Shown: positions 43,001 through 56,485 of the stretch, piece after piece
Numbering within the stretch: the first letter of the stretch is position 1
Layout: every line of letters starts with the position of its first letter
NCBI RefSeq assembly: GCF_016722785.1
Contig: NZ_JAEQNE010000007.1
Location: 62,001 to 126,000 of the forward strand
DNA from: Ramlibacter monticola
GTDB lineage: Bacteria; Pseudomonadota; Gammaproteobacteria; Burkholderiales; Burkholderiaceae_C
Reading direction: 5' to 3'
DNA: 64,000 nt
Position numbers and translations under genes: made by a program
The notes under the pieces: generated by a model
What the model saw: only the letters and a program-made list of their open reading frames with translations
Databases searched by the model: none
Told to the model about the DNA's origin: nothing

Positions 43001-43933
43001 ATGAGGGACCAGGCGCTTTTCGACAGGATAGACCTCCACTTGATCAGGGTGTTGCACACCGTGTTGACGGAACGCAGTGTCTCGCGTGCGGCGCTCCGGC
43101 TGGGAATGCACCAGCCGGCGGTGTCGGCCGCCCTGAAAAGGCTGCGGGAGCTGGCCGGCGACCCCCTGCTGGTGCGTTCGGGCGCCGCGATGGTGCCCAC
43201 CGATGCCGGGCTGCGCATGATCGAGCCGAGTGCAAGCATCCTGCGGGCCGCCGAAACGCTGTTCTCCGAGGCCCGCGGCTTCGACCCGCAGACGGCGGTG
43301 CACACCTTCCGCGTGGCCGCCGCCGACTACCTCGACCCGGTGTTCCTGCCGACGGTGGTGGCGGCCGTGAAGGCGCAGGCACCGGCGAGCCGCATCGAGA
43401 TCCATCCCCTGTCCGCCGCCTCCGACTACCACGACCGGCTGGCGCAGGGCGAGATCGACGTGGTGGTGGGCAACTGGCTGAAGCCGCCGCAGGACCTGCA
43501 CCAGGGCCAGCTGTTCGACGACCAGATCGTCTGCATGGTCTCGCGCGACCACCCCGCGGTGCGCCGCGGCTGGACGGCCGAGAGCTGGCTGGAGGCGGAA
43601 CACATCGCGCCGACGGCCACCCACCCCGGCGCGCGCGGCGTCATCGACGAATACCTGGAAGAACAGGGCCTGGCGCGCAACATCACCGCGCGCTGCGCCC
43701 ATTTCGGATTGATCCCCGGCATGGTGGCATCGAGCTTGCTCGTGCTCACCACCGGGCGGCAGTTCTGCGAGCGCTTTTGCGAGCGGCTGCCGGTGCAGAT
43801 CCTGGAGTGCCCCGTGGCCTTCCCCGGGCTCGTGTACTACCAGCTGTGGCACGAGCGGACGCACCAGTCCGCCGCCGCCCGCTGGCTGCGCGAGCGCGTG
43901 CGGCAGGTCGCCGCGGGGCTGAAATCGCAATGA
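43001..43933 (+). CDS. LysR-family regulator divergent from xdhAB
   Basis: 310 aa. HTH at about 10-60 (DLHLIRVLHTVLTERSVSRAALRLGMHQPAVSAALKRLRELAGDPLLVRS) and an effector domain. Divergent from xdhAB and 16 bp before the ABC transporter genes, so it probably regulates both purine oxidation and uptake. AGAGGT precedes ATG 43001. Confidence 0.92.
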   Translation: MRDQALFDRIDLHLIRVLHTVLTERSVSRAALRLGMHQPAVSAALKRLRELAGDPLLVRSGAAMVPTDAGLRMIEPSASILRAAETLFSEARGFDPQTAVHTFRVAAADYLDPVFLPTVVAAVKAQAPASRIEIHPLSAASDYHDRLAQGEIDVVVGNWLKPPQDLHQGQLFDDQIVCMVSRDHPAVRRGWTAESWLEAEHIAPTATHPGARGVIDEYLEEQGLARNITARCAHFGLIPGMVASSLLVLTTGRQFCERFCERLPVQILECPVAFPGLVYYQLWHERTHQSAAARWLRERVRQVAAGLKSQ

Positions 43934-43949
43934 CGTGGAGACGAGACGA

Positions 43950-45527
43950 GTGAGCATCCCTCGACTGCAGCTCGCGCACATCACGAAGCGCTATCCCTCG
44001 GTGGTGGCCAACAGCGACGTCTCGCTGACGGTCCAGGCGGGCGAGACGCACGCCGTCCTCGGCGAGAACGGGGCCGGCAAGTCCACGCTGATGAAGATCA
44101 TCTACGGCGCCGTCAAGCCGGACGAGGGCAGCGTGATGTTCGACGGCCAGCCGGTCCACATCCGCAACCCGCAGGAGGCACGGGCGCTGGGCATCAGCAT
44201 GGTGTTCCAGCACTTCAGCCTGTTCGACACGCTGACGGTGGCGGAGAACGTGTGGCTGGGCCTGGACAAGAGCCTGACCCTGCACCAGGTGACGCACAGC
44301 ATCACCGCCAAGGCGCGCGAGTACGGCCTGGAGGTCGACCCCGCCCGCCCGGTGCACACGCTCTCGGTGGGCGAGATGCAGCGGGTGGAGATCATCCGCG
44401 CGCTGCTCACCAACCCCAAGCTGCTGATCCTCGACGAGCCGACCTCGGTGCTGACGCCGCAGGCGGTGGAGAAGCTGTTCGTGGTGCTCAGGCAGCTCGC
44501 CTCCGAAGGCTGCAGCATCCTCTACATCTCGCACAAGCTGCACGAGATCCGCGAGCTGTGCACGGCCTGCACCGTGATGCGCGGGGGCAAGGTGACCGGC
44601 GACGCGGACCCGCGGCGCGAGACCAATGCCACGCTGTCGCGCCTGATGATCGGGGCCGAGCCGCCGGAGCTGGAACACCACGAACGCCAGCCGGGCGAGG
44701 TGGTGCTCAAGGTGCAGGGGCTGACCCTGCCGCGCGAGGACCAGTTCGGCCACGACCTCGACGACGTGTCCTTCGAGGTGCGCGCGGGCGAGGTGGTGGG
44801 CATCGCCGGCGTCTCGGGCAACGGCCAGCGCGAGCTGCTGTTCGCGCTCTCGGGCGAGGACCGGCGTGCCGCCCGCGAGATGATCCAGGTCGCGGGCCAG
44901 AACGCCGGCCGCCTCGGGCCCTCGCAACGGCGCCAGCTGGGCCTGCATTTCGTGCCGGAGGAACGCCTCGGGCGCGGCGCCGTGCCCGGCCTGAGCCTCG
45001 CGCAGAACCTGCTGCTCACGCGCAGCGACAGCATCAAGGGCAGCGGCTGGATCGACGTCAAGGCGCTGCGGCGGCAGGCGGCCGGCATCATCCAGAAATT
45101 CAACGTGAAGGCCGGCGGGCCCGGGGCGGCGGCGAAGTCGCTGTCGGGCGGCAACCTGCAGAAGTTCATCGTCGGCCGCGAGATCGACGCCAACCCGAAG
45201 CTGCTGATCGTGTCGCAGCCGACCTGGGGCGTGGACGTGGGCGCGTCGGCGCAGATCCGCGCGGAGATCCTGGCGCTGCGCGACGCCGGCTGCGCGGTGC
45301 TGGTGCTGAGCGAGGAGCTGGAGGAGCTGTTCGAGATCAGCGACCGGCTGCACGTGATCGCGAAGGGCCGCCTGTCGCCGAGCGTGGAGCGGGCCCGGGC
45401 GACGGTGACGCAGATCGGTGAGTGGATGAGTGGGTTGTGGGTGGTGCATCCCTTGCGCGAGACGGCGCCCGGTGCCCTCACCCCGACCCTCTCCCAGAGA
45501 GAGAGGGAGAAAGGCAGCAATGTTTAA
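43950..45527 (+). CDS. BMP-type purine/nucleoside ABC transporter ATPase
   Basis: 525 aa with two ABC domains. First: Walker A GENGAGKST, signature LSVGEMQRVEI, Walker B LLILDEPTSVLTP. Second: degenerate Walker A (GVSGNGQRE), signature LSGGNLQKFI and LLIVSQPTWGVDVGA, as in sugar/nucleoside (Nup/Rbs) ATPases. GTG 43950 is chosen because GGAG lies 9 bases upstream; another GTG at 43935 has none. After the family end IGEWMSGLW an extra ~24 residues come from a dispersed repeat. The stop overlaps the first permease by 8 bp. Confidence 0.9.
   Translation: MSIPRLQLAHITKRYPSVVANSDVSLTVQAGETHAVLGENGAGKSTLMKIIYGAVKPDEGSVMFDGQPVHIRNPQEARALGISMVFQHFSLFDTLTVAENVWLGLDKSLTLHQVTHSITAKAREYGLEVDPARPVHTLSVGEMQRVEIIRALLTNPKLLILDEPTSVLTPQAVEKLFVVLRQLASEGCSILYISHKLHEIRELCTACTVMRGGKVTGDADPRRETNATLSRLMIGAEPPELEHHERQPGEVVLKVQGLTLPREDQFGHDLDDVSFEVRAGEVVGIAGVSGNGQRELLFALSGEDRRAAREMIQVAGQNAGRLGPSQRRQLGLHFVPEERLGRGAVPGLSLAQNLLLTRSDSIKGSGWIDVKALRRQAAGIIQKFNVKAGGPGAAAKSLSGGNLQKFIVGREIDANPKLLIVSQPTWGVDVGASAQIRAEILALRDAGCAVLVLSEELEELFEISDRLHVIAKGRLSPSVERARATVTQIGEWMSGLWVVHPLRETAPGALTPTLSQREREKGSNV
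45475..45514. repeat. Dispersed repeat translated at the ATPase C-terminus
   Basis: Sequence of the CCCTCACCCC-ACCCTCTCCC type with inverted arms CCCTCTC (45487-45493) and GAGAGGG (45501-45507), a form common between genes in many proteobacteria. Here it lies in frame and encodes ALTPTLSQREREKG at the end of the ATPase. Confidence 0.7.
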
Positions 45528-46596
45528 GCTGGAGCCCAGGCCGGAAGCCTCGCGCTTCTGGAGCCTCGCGTCGCCGGTGCTGGCGCTGGTCGTCACCGTG
45601 CTGCTCGGCACCCTGCTGTTCGTCGCGTTGGGCAAGGATCCGGTGCGGGGACTGCAGGTGTTCTTCTGGGAGCCGGTCAACTCCGGCTACCGCCTCGGCG
45701 AGCTGATGGTCAAGGCCACGCCGCTGCTGATCATCGCGCTGGGGCTGGCCGTGTGCTTCCGCTCCAACGTCTGGAACATCGGCGCCGAAGGCCAGTTCGT
45801 GCTCGGCGCGGTGGTGGCGGGCGGGGTCGCGCTGCTCGCCGGCAAGGAGACCAGCCGCTTCATCGTGGTGGCGATCCTGCTTGCCGGCGTGCTGGGCGGC
45901 ATGGCCTGGGCGGCCATCACCGGCGTGCTGCGCGACCGCTTCAACGCCAACGAGATCCTCGTCAGCCTGATGCTGGTCTACGTGGCGACGCTGACCCTGA
46001 ACTACCTGGTCTTCGGGCCCTGGAAGGACCCGCAGGGCTACAACTTCCCGCAGACCAAGACCTTCGAGGCGGTGACGCAGGTCCCGCGCCTGATGCAGGG
46101 TTCGCGCGTGAACATCGGCGTGCTGCTGGCGCTGGCCGGCGTGGCGGCGCTGTGGGTGTTCCTGTTCCGCACCCGCGCCGGCTTCGCCCAGCAGGTGGGC
46201 GGGCTGGCGCCGGCCGCGGCGCGCTACGCCGGCTTTTCCTCGCGCAAGGCGCTGTGGACGGCGCTGCTGGTCTCCGGCGGCGCGGCCGGCCTCGCCGGCG
46301 CGCTGGAAGTCGCCGGCCCGATCGGGCAGCTCACGCCCTACGTGCCGGCGGGCTACGGCTTCGCCGCGATCATCGTGGCCTTCGTCGGCCGCCTGCACCC
46401 GGTGGGCATGGTCTTCTCGGCCCTCCTCATGAGCATGTTCTACATCGGCGGCGAACTGGCGCAGTCGCGCCTGGGCCTGCCCAAGTCGCTCACCGGCGTG
46501 TTCCAGGGGCTGCTGCTGTTCGCCCTGCTGGCCTGCGACACGCTGATGGTCTACCGCATCCGCTTCATGCCGTCTGCCGCCCCCGCGAAGGCCTGA
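45520..46596 (+). CDS. BMP-type ABC transporter permease 1
   Basis: 358 aa, about 9-10 membrane segments, BPD_transp_2 family. Contains LLIIALGLAVCFRSNVWNIGAEGQFVLGAVVAGG and the cytoplasmic loop GVLRDRFNANEILVSLMLVYVA typical of nucleoside/purine BMP systems. Starts inside the ATPase end. Confidence 0.92.
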   Translation: MFKLEPRPEASRFWSLASPVLALVVTVLLGTLLFVALGKDPVRGLQVFFWEPVNSGYRLGELMVKATPLLIIALGLAVCFRSNVWNIGAEGQFVLGAVVAGGVALLAGKETSRFIVVAILLAGVLGGMAWAAITGVLRDRFNANEILVSLMLVYVATLTLNYLVFGPWKDPQGYNFPQTKTFEAVTQVPRLMQGSRVNIGVLLALAGVAALWVFLFRTRAGFAQQVGGLAPAAARYAGFSSRKALWTALLVSGGAAGLAGALEVAGPIGQLTPYVPAGYGFAAIIVAFVGRLHPVGMVFSALLMSMFYIGGELAQSRLGLPKSLTGVFQGLLLFALLACDTLMVYRIRFMPSAAPAKA

Positions 46597-46597
46597 C

Positions 46598-47518
46598 ATG
46601 GAAAGCTACGCACTCCTCTTCGCCTCCATGCTCAACGCGGGCACCGTGCTCGCCATCGCGGCCCTGGGCCTGTTGATCAACGAGAAGGCCGGCATCGTCA
46701 ACCTCGGCGCCGAGGGCATGATGCTGTGCGCCGCCATCGCCGGCTTCGCCACCGTGGTGCATACGGGCAGCGACTGGCTCGGCTTCCTGGCGGGCATGGG
46801 CGCGGGCGCGCTGCTGGCCGCGGCCTTCGGCCTGCTGGTGATCTGGATGAACACCAACCAGTACGCCACCGGCCTGGCCCTGAGCCTGTTCGGCGCCGGC
46901 TTCTCCGCTTTCGCCGGCATCGGGTACGTGCAGGAGAAACTGCCCGAGCGGCCGCACTTCTCGCTGCCGCTGCTGGGCGACATCCCGGTGCTGGGCTCCG
47001 CGCTGTTCCGCCAGCACCCCATGGTGTACCTGGCCATCGGCCTCGTGGGCTGGCTGGTGTGGTTCCTGTACCGCTCGCGCTCCGGCCTGGTGCTGCGCTC
47101 GGTGGGCGAGTCGCCCGAGGCGGCGCACGCGCTGGGCTATCCGGTGCGCCGCATCCGCCTGCTGGCGGTGGTGGCCGGCGGCGCCCTGTGCGGCCTCGCG
47201 GGCGCCTACATCTCCGTGATCTACACGCCCCTGTGGGTCGAGGGCATGGTGGCGGGCAAGGGCTGGATCGCGCTGGCGCTCACCACCTTCGCCACCTGGC
47301 GGCCGGCCCGCGTGTTGCTGGGGGCCTATCTCTTCGGCGGCGTGACCATGCTGCAGTTCCACCTTCAGGGCACCGGCGTCGAGGTGGCCAGCGAATTCCT
47401 GAACATGCTGCCCTACCTGGCCACCATCGTGGTGCTGGCGCTGATCTCGCGCAATCCCGCCTGGATCCGCGTCAACATGCCGGCCTCGCTCGGCAAGCCT
47501 TTCTACCCGGGAACATAG
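46598..47518 (+). CDS. BMP-type ABC transporter permease 2
   Basis: 306 aa, about 8-9 membrane segments. Contains GLLINEKAGIVNLGAEGMMLCAAIAGF and NTNQYATGLALSLFGAGFSAFAG, plus SVGESPEAAHALGYPVRRIRLLAVVAGGALCGLAGAYISV. Second channel subunit; 1 bp after permease 1. Confidence 0.92.
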   Translation: MESYALLFASMLNAGTVLAIAALGLLINEKAGIVNLGAEGMMLCAAIAGFATVVHTGSDWLGFLAGMGAGALLAAAFGLLVIWMNTNQYATGLALSLFGAGFSAFAGIGYVQEKLPERPHFSLPLLGDIPVLGSALFRQHPMVYLAIGLVGWLVWFLYRSRSGLVLRSVGESPEAAHALGYPVRRIRLLAVVAGGALCGLAGAYISVIYTPLWVEGMVAGKGWIALALTTFATWRPARVLLGAYLFGGVTMLQFHLQGTGVEVASEFLNMLPYLATIVVLALISRNPAWIRVNMPASLGKPFYPGT

Positions 47519-47557
47519 AATCCCCCTTTCTCCCAACCGTCCCTCAGAGGAACTGGA

Positions 47558-51458
<3,901 letters not shown>

Positions 51459-51462
<4 letters not shown>

Positions 51463-52430
51463 TCTTCGAGCTTCAGGCCGGTGTTGCGCACGAACGCAGC
51501 CCAGCGCTCGTACTCCTGGCGCGCATGGCGCTCGACGCCGGCGCCGTCGGTGGCCATCACCTCGAAGCCGGCCTGCGTCAGCTTGCCGTGCACCTCGGGC
51601 GCCATCAGCGTCGCGCGGAAATCCTCGGTCAGCCTGCGCAGCACCTCGGGCGGCGTCGCCGCCGGGGCGAAGATGCCGATCCACGAATACGCCTCGAAGC
51701 CGGGGAAGCCCGATTCGGCCACCGTGGGAACGTCCGGCAATTCGGGCAGGCGCCTGGCGCCGGTGACGGCCAGCGGCTTGATCTTCCCAGCCGCGATCTG
51801 GCCCTTCAGCGCGGCGAAGCTCAGGAGCGTGAGTTGCGACACGTCGCCGAGCACCGCCTGCACCGCGGGACCGCCACCGCCGTAGGGGACGTGCAGCACG
51901 TCCACGTTCGCGCGGCGCTTGATGTCCTCCATGACCAGGTGGTTCATGGAGCCCAGGCCGGTCGAGGCATAGCTGAACTTCGCCGGCTGCGAGCGCGCCT
52001 GGTCGAGGAAGCCGCGCAGGTCCTTCGCCGCCACCGAGGCCGAGGCGCCGATCACCAGCGGGAAGCGCACCGCGAGCGTGACGCCCGCGAAGTCCTTGAA
52101 GGTGTCGTAGGGCAGCTTCGGCTTGGCGATGGGATTGATCGCGTGCGTGTCGAAGCTGACCAGCAGCGTGTTGCCGTCCGGCGGCGCCTTGGCAACGAAG
52201 CTGGTCGCGAGCTGGCTCGCCGCGCCCGGCTTGTTGTCCACCACCACGGGGCGGCCGAGGCGCATCGCCAGCTCGGGCTGGAAGATGCGCGCCGCGATGT
52301 CGGTGCTGCCGCCGGGCGGGAAGGTCACCACCAGGCGCACCGGTGCGTCGGTCTGGGCCACGGCGGGGGTGCCGCCGGCCAGCGCCGCGAGCGCGGCGAG
52401 GATCGTGCGGCGGTTCGGGCTGCTGCTCAT
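51459..52430 (-). CDS. Bug/TctC-family periplasmic receptor
   Basis: 323 aa. Signal peptide with a twin-Arg start (NRRTILAALAALAGGTPAVAQ). TctC fold: RLVVTFPPGGSTDIAARIFQPELA, VVDNKPGAASQLATSFVAKAPPDGNTLLV, VPYGGGGPAVQAVLGDVSQL. Ligand unknown. Grouped on the minus strand with the TPP enzyme (19 bp upstream) and VOC gene, suggesting a carboxylic acid uptake and conversion unit. Confidence 0.88.
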
Positions 52431-52449
52431 CGTCTGCCTTTCTTCGCGT

Positions 52450-54144
52450 TCAACCCATCCACTGGCTCACCGGCACGGCCGTGTCCTGCAGTTCCTGCGA
52501 GACCACGTCGACCAGCGCCGGCCCGTCGTGCGCCAGCGCCGCCTTCAGCGCGCCGTGCACCTCGGCCGGGTCTTCCACGCGCCAGGCCTTCACGCCGAAG
52601 GCCTCGGCGACGCGGGCGTGCTCGGTGCGGCCGAAGTCCACCGAGAAGTAGCGCCCGCCGTAGCCGGTCTGCTGGCTGGCCTTGATCCAGCCGAACACCG
52701 CGTTGGAGAACACCACCATCTTCAGCGGCACGCCGCGCCGCACCACGGTCTCCAGCTCGCCGCAGGTGAAGCCGAAGCTGCCGTCGCCCATCACGGACAC
52801 CACCATGGCGTCCGGCCGGCCGAACCAGGCGCCGATGGCGGCCGAGAGCGAGAAGCCGAGCGCGCCGTGGGCGCGGTTGGTGATGAAGTGGCGGCCGGCC
52901 TCAGGCGCGTCGAAGTAGGCCGAGAAATAGGGGCAGGGCGTGCCGGGATCAGCGACGACGATCGCGTCGCGCGGCAGCAGCCGGTTCAGCGCATCGAGCA
53001 CGCGCTCCGGCTTGATCGGGCGGTCGCGCGACTCCGCCAGGCCGGCGAAGAAAGCGTCCTTCCGCGCGCGGCAGGCCGCCGTGAGCGCGCGTCCGTCGGC
53101 GGCGTCGTGCGGACGATGGGCCAGGCGCTGCCGCACCGCTTCGGCCAGCGCGGCCAGGCCCAGCTTCGCGTCGGCCACCAGCGCCACGTCGGTCCGGTAG
53201 TTGGTGGCGATGGTCATCGCATCGATGTCGAGGTGCAGGATCGTGCGGTCGCGCGCCGGCATCTTCCAGTGCTCGGTGGTGGTGGAGCCGGCACGCGCGC
53301 CGACGAACATCACGAGGTCCGCCTGCGCGACCACCGCCCGCGTGGCCTCCACGCCGCCGTTGGTGCCCACCACGCCTGCGCTCAGGGGATGGTCGCCGGG
53401 CAGGCAGCCCTTGCCGCTGACCGTGCTGCAGACGGGCGCGTTCAGCAGGGTCGCAAGCCGGTCCAGCTCCGCGCTGGCGCCCGAGATGACCACCCCGCCG
53501 CCGCAGATGAACACGGGGGCGCGCGCCGCCACCAGCTTGCCCGCCGCCCGTTCGACATCGGCGGGATCGGGCGCGACGCGGTAGGCAGGATAGCGATCGT
53601 GCCCGGGCTGGGCCCAGACCTCCTCCGGGGCGATGGGCTGCTTCTGCAGGTCGTAGGGCAGGCAGATGTGCGTGGCGCCCGGCCGGCCGGTGGTCATGGC
53701 GCGGAAGGCGCTGCGCACCGCGTGCGGGATCTGGTCGACACGGTCGATGCGGGCGTTCCACTTGGTGAGCGGCTGGTACAGCGCGAGCTGGTCCAGCTCG
53801 GTCAGCGGGAACTTGCCGCGCGCGCCCACGGAGACGTCGGAGGTGATGCCCAGCACCGGCACGGCCGATTCGTTCGCTTCCACGATGCCGGGCAGCAGGT
53901 AGGTCGCGCCGCCGCCGCTGGGGCCCTCGCACACGCCGGGCCGGCCGGTCACGCGGGCATAGCCGTCGGCCATGTAGGCGGCGCTGCGCTCGTCGCGCGT
54001 GAGCACGTGGTCGATGCCGTGGTCGAGCCGCGCCATCGCGTCGTAGAAGGGGAGGCTGGTGTCGCCGCAGAGGCCGAAGATGTGCTTCACGCCATAGAGC
54101 TGCAGCATGCGCACCAGGGCGTCGGCGCCGTTCAGGGAACTCAT
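52450..54144 (-). CDS. Thiamine-diphosphate enzyme, acetolactate synthase-like
   Basis: 564 aa. N-terminal Pyr domain with the catalytic Glu E52 in LTRDERSAAYMADGYARVTGRPGV, a central domain and a C-terminal PP domain with VMGDGSFGFTCGELETVVRRGVPLKMVVFSNAVFGWIK (GDG..N motif). Not glyoxylate carboligase, which lacks the Glu. May condense or decarboxylate a 2-oxo acid. ATG 54144 follows a weak site; ATG 54162 upstream in the same frame is possible. Confidence 0.85.
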   Translation of the reverse strand: MSSLNGADALVRMLQLYGVKHIFGLCGDTSLPFYDAMARLDHGIDHVLTRDERSAAYMADGYARVTGRPGVCEGPSGGGATYLLPGIVEANESAVPVLGITSDVSVGARGKFPLTELDQLALYQPLTKWNARIDRVDQIPHAVRSAFRAMTTGRPGATHICLPYDLQKQPIAPEEVWAQPGHDRYPAYRVAPDPADVERAAGKLVAARAPVFICGGGVVISGASAELDRLATLLNAPVCSTVSGKGCLPGDHPLSAGVVGTNGGVEATRAVVAQADLVMFVGARAGSTTTEHWKMPARDRTILHLDIDAMTIATNYRTDVALVADAKLGLAALAEAVRQRLAHRPHDAADGRALTAACRARKDAFFAGLAESRDRPIKPERVLDALNRLLPRDAIVVADPGTPCPYFSAYFDAPEAGRHFITNRAHGALGFSLSAAIGAWFGRPDAMVVSVMGDGSFGFTCGELETVVRRGVPLKMVVFSNAVFGWIKASQQTGYGGRYFSVDFGRTEHARVAEAFGVKAWRVEDPAEVHGALKAALAHDGPALVDVVSQELQDTAVPVSQWMG

Positions 54145-54285
54145 GTCCGTCTCCGTCACTGAGCGGGCCAGTATAGGCAAGCCGATCCATTCGGCCCGTT
54201 CACTTCCGTATGCAGTTTTCGCGGCGTGTAGGTCAATGCCCCGTGAAGCACGGAACTTTCGCCGACACGCCGACCCCAGTACGGG

Positions 54286-55272
54286 ATGACTGAAGCGCAA
54301 AGGACTCTCGCGACCCGCTGGTGGGGCGCCCTGCTGGTCTCGTTCGTGTTCCTCGCCCCGCTGGAGGGCTTCGCGGCGGGACTGCAGAAGCCGGTCGCCA
54401 GCGCGAAGGCGAACAAAGTGGCAACGGCGAAGCGCGGCGCCAGGCCCGTGAAGATTTCCGCTCCCGCGCGTCTCCCTGCCGACCCGCTGAAGCTGCCGCT
54501 GAAGGCCAGCGTCGCCTACGTCATCGACCAGGACAGCGACCAGGTGCTCCTGGGCAAGAACGACGACGACGTGCGGCCGATCGCGTCGCTCACGAAGCTC
54601 ATGACCGGCCTGGTCGTCGCCGAGGCGCAGTTGCCGCTCGGCGAACCCATCACCATCACCGGCGCCGATGTCGACCGGCTGAAGTTCAGCAGCTCGCGCC
54701 TGCAGGTGGGCACCCAGCTCACCCGCCGCGAAGCGCTGCACCTGGCCCTGATGTCCAGCGAGAACCGCGCGGCGCACGCCCTGGGGCGCACCTACCCCGG
54801 CGGCGAGGCGGCCTTCGTCAGCGCCATGAACAACAAGGCCCGGCAGCTGGGCATGCGGCAGACGCGCTACGTGGACCCGACCGGGCTGTCGAGCGGCAAC
54901 AAGTCCAGCGCGCGCGACCTCGCGGTGCTGGCCGAGGCCGCCTACGCGCATCCGCTGCTGCGCAGGTATTCCACCTCGCGCGGCTACGAGGTGGAAGCCG
55001 CCGACGGGCGCGAGCTGAGCTACGTGAACACCAACCGGCTGGTGCGGGAGGGTGCGTGGAACATCGGCCTGCAGAAGACGGGCTACATCTCGGAGGCGGG
55101 CCAGTGCCTGGTCGTGCAGACCCGGCTCAAGGGCCGCAACCTCATCATGGTCTTCCTCGATTCGGCCAGCAAGGTCACGCGGATCAAGGACGCCGAGATC
55201 GTGCGCCGCTGGCTGGACCAGCACGGCCCGAAGCTCGCGGGGCCGGACCGCGGCGCGCGCTCGGACGCCTGA
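54286..55272 (+). CDS. pbpG: D-alanyl-D-alanine endopeptidase (PBP7 type)
   Basis: 328 aa. N-terminal export signal (about 12-32), basic linker, then a peptidase S11 domain with S101-L-T-K104, S158-E-N160 and K264-T-G266. Cleaves peptide cross-links in murein in the periplasm. Single gene with a terminator about 75 bp downstream. Confidence 0.9.
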   Translation: MTEAQRTLATRWWGALLVSFVFLAPLEGFAAGLQKPVASAKANKVATAKRGARPVKISAPARLPADPLKLPLKASVAYVIDQDSDQVLLGKNDDDVRPIASLTKLMTGLVVAEAQLPLGEPITITGADVDRLKFSSSRLQVGTQLTRREALHLALMSSENRAAHALGRTYPGGEAAFVSAMNNKARQLGMRQTRYVDPTGLSSGNKSSARDLAVLAEAAYAHPLLRRYSTSRGYEVEAADGRELSYVNTNRLVREGAWNIGLQKTGYISEAGQCLVVQTRLKGRNLIMVFLDSASKVTRIKDAEIVRRWLDQHGPKLAGPDRGARSDA

Positions 55273-55345
55273 GCCGTCGCGTTTTCGTTTTCGGCTTCCG
55301 TGGCCGGGGCTGGCGGCCCTCTCCGCGGGACGCCCTAAAATACGC

Positions 55346-55372
55346 AAAAGGTCGCGCCCCGGCGGCCTTTTT
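55346..55372 (+). terminator. Rho-independent terminator after pbpG
   Basis: Stem AAAAGGTCGC (55346-55355) with GCGGCCTTTT (55362-55371) including one G-T pair, 6-base loop, followed by T. It lies before the second BMP receptor gene. Confidence 0.8.
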
Positions 55373-55407
55373 CTTTGTCGAATTCCGGGGCCATGTAGAG
55401 GAACACC

Positions 55408-56481
55408 ATGTACAAAAACCTCGCCGCCCTCGCATTGGCGGCTTGTGTCTTTTCCTTTCCCACGCACGCGCAGAAGGCCGAACCGCTCAAGGTCGGCTTC
55501 CTCTATGTCGCACCTGTCACCGACGCCGGCTGGGTGCACCAGCACGAGGAAGGGCGCCAGGCCGTGCAGGCCGCGTTCGGCGACCGCGTGAAGACCTCGT
55601 TCGTCGAGAACGTCGCCGAAGGCCCGGACGCGGAACGCGTGCTCCGCGACCTCGTCGCGACGGGGCACAAGCTGATCTTCACGCCCAGCTTCGGCTACAT
55701 GGAGCCCACGCTGAAGGTGGCGAAGGACCATCCCGAGGTGAAGTTCGAGTCCATCACGGGCTACAAGACGGCGCCCAACGTGGCGACCGCGAATGCGCGC
55801 TACTACGAGGGCCGCTACCTTGCCGGCATCGCGGCGGGCCGCCTGTCGAAGAGCAACGTGGCCGGTTTCGTCGCGGGCTTCCCCATCCCGGAAGTGCTGC
55901 AGGGGATCAACGCGTTCGCGCTCGGCATGCGCTCGGTGAACCCGCAGGCGCAGGTGAAGGTGGTGTGGCTCAACACCTGGTTCGATCCGGGCAAGGAGCG
56001 CGACGCGGCCATGGCGCTGATCGACCAGGGCGCGGACGTGCTCACGTTCAACAGTGCTTCCACCGCCGTGATGGCGGCCGCGCAGGAGCGCGGCAAGCTG
56101 GCGATCGCCTACCACTCCGACATGCGCAAGGTCGCGCCGCAGGCGCAGGCCCTGGCGGTCATGCACGTCTGGGGCGACTACTACCAGCAGCGCACCAGGG
56201 CCGTGCTCGACGGAACCTGGAAGACCGGCAACGTCTGGGGCGGGGTGAAGGAAGGCATGGTCCGCGTCGGCGCTTTCGGCCCCGGCGTGCCCAAGGCGGT
56301 GCAGGACGAGGTGCTCGCGCGCCAGAAGGACATCGCGTCGGGCAAGCTCAAGCCCTTCGCGGGGCCGATCGCGGACAACGAAGGCAAGGCCGTGGTAGCG
56401 AAGGGGCAGGCCCTGGGCGACGAGCAGATCCTGAACATGAACTTCCTCGTGGCCGGCGTGCAGGGGAAGATCGCAAAATAG
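55408..56481 (+). CDS. Second BMP-family purine-binding protein
   Basis: 357 aa. Signal peptide of about 22 residues ending THA|Q (no lipobox). BMP fold: GFLYVAPVTDAGWVHQHEEGRQAVQAAFGDRVKTSFVENVAEGPDAERVLRDLVATGHKLIFTPSFGYMEP closely resembles the receptor at 47558. It lacks its own permeases and lies 4 bp before guanine deaminase, so it may share the ABC channel or feed guanine-type ligands. AGAGGA before ATG. Confidence 0.9.
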   Translation: MYKNLAALALAACVFSFPTHAQKAEPLKVGFLYVAPVTDAGWVHQHEEGRQAVQAAFGDRVKTSFVENVAEGPDAERVLRDLVATGHKLIFTPSFGYMEPTLKVAKDHPEVKFESITGYKTAPNVATANARYYEGRYLAGIAAGRLSKSNVAGFVAGFPIPEVLQGINAFALGMRSVNPQAQVKVVWLNTWFDPGKERDAAMALIDQGADVLTFNSASTAVMAAAQERGKLAIAYHSDMRKVAPQAQALAVMHVWGDYYQQRTRAVLDGTWKTGNVWGGVKEGMVRVGAFGPGVPKAVQDEVLARQKDIASGKLKPFAGPIADNEGKAVVAKGQALGDEQILNMNFLVAGVQGKIAK

Positions 56482-56485
56482 CGCG

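Noticed and set aside
52450..54144. Glyoxylate carboligase (gcl) in the purine region
   Set aside because: The TPP enzyme keeps the catalytic Glu (E52), which Gcl lacks, so it belongs to the acetolactate synthase-like group.
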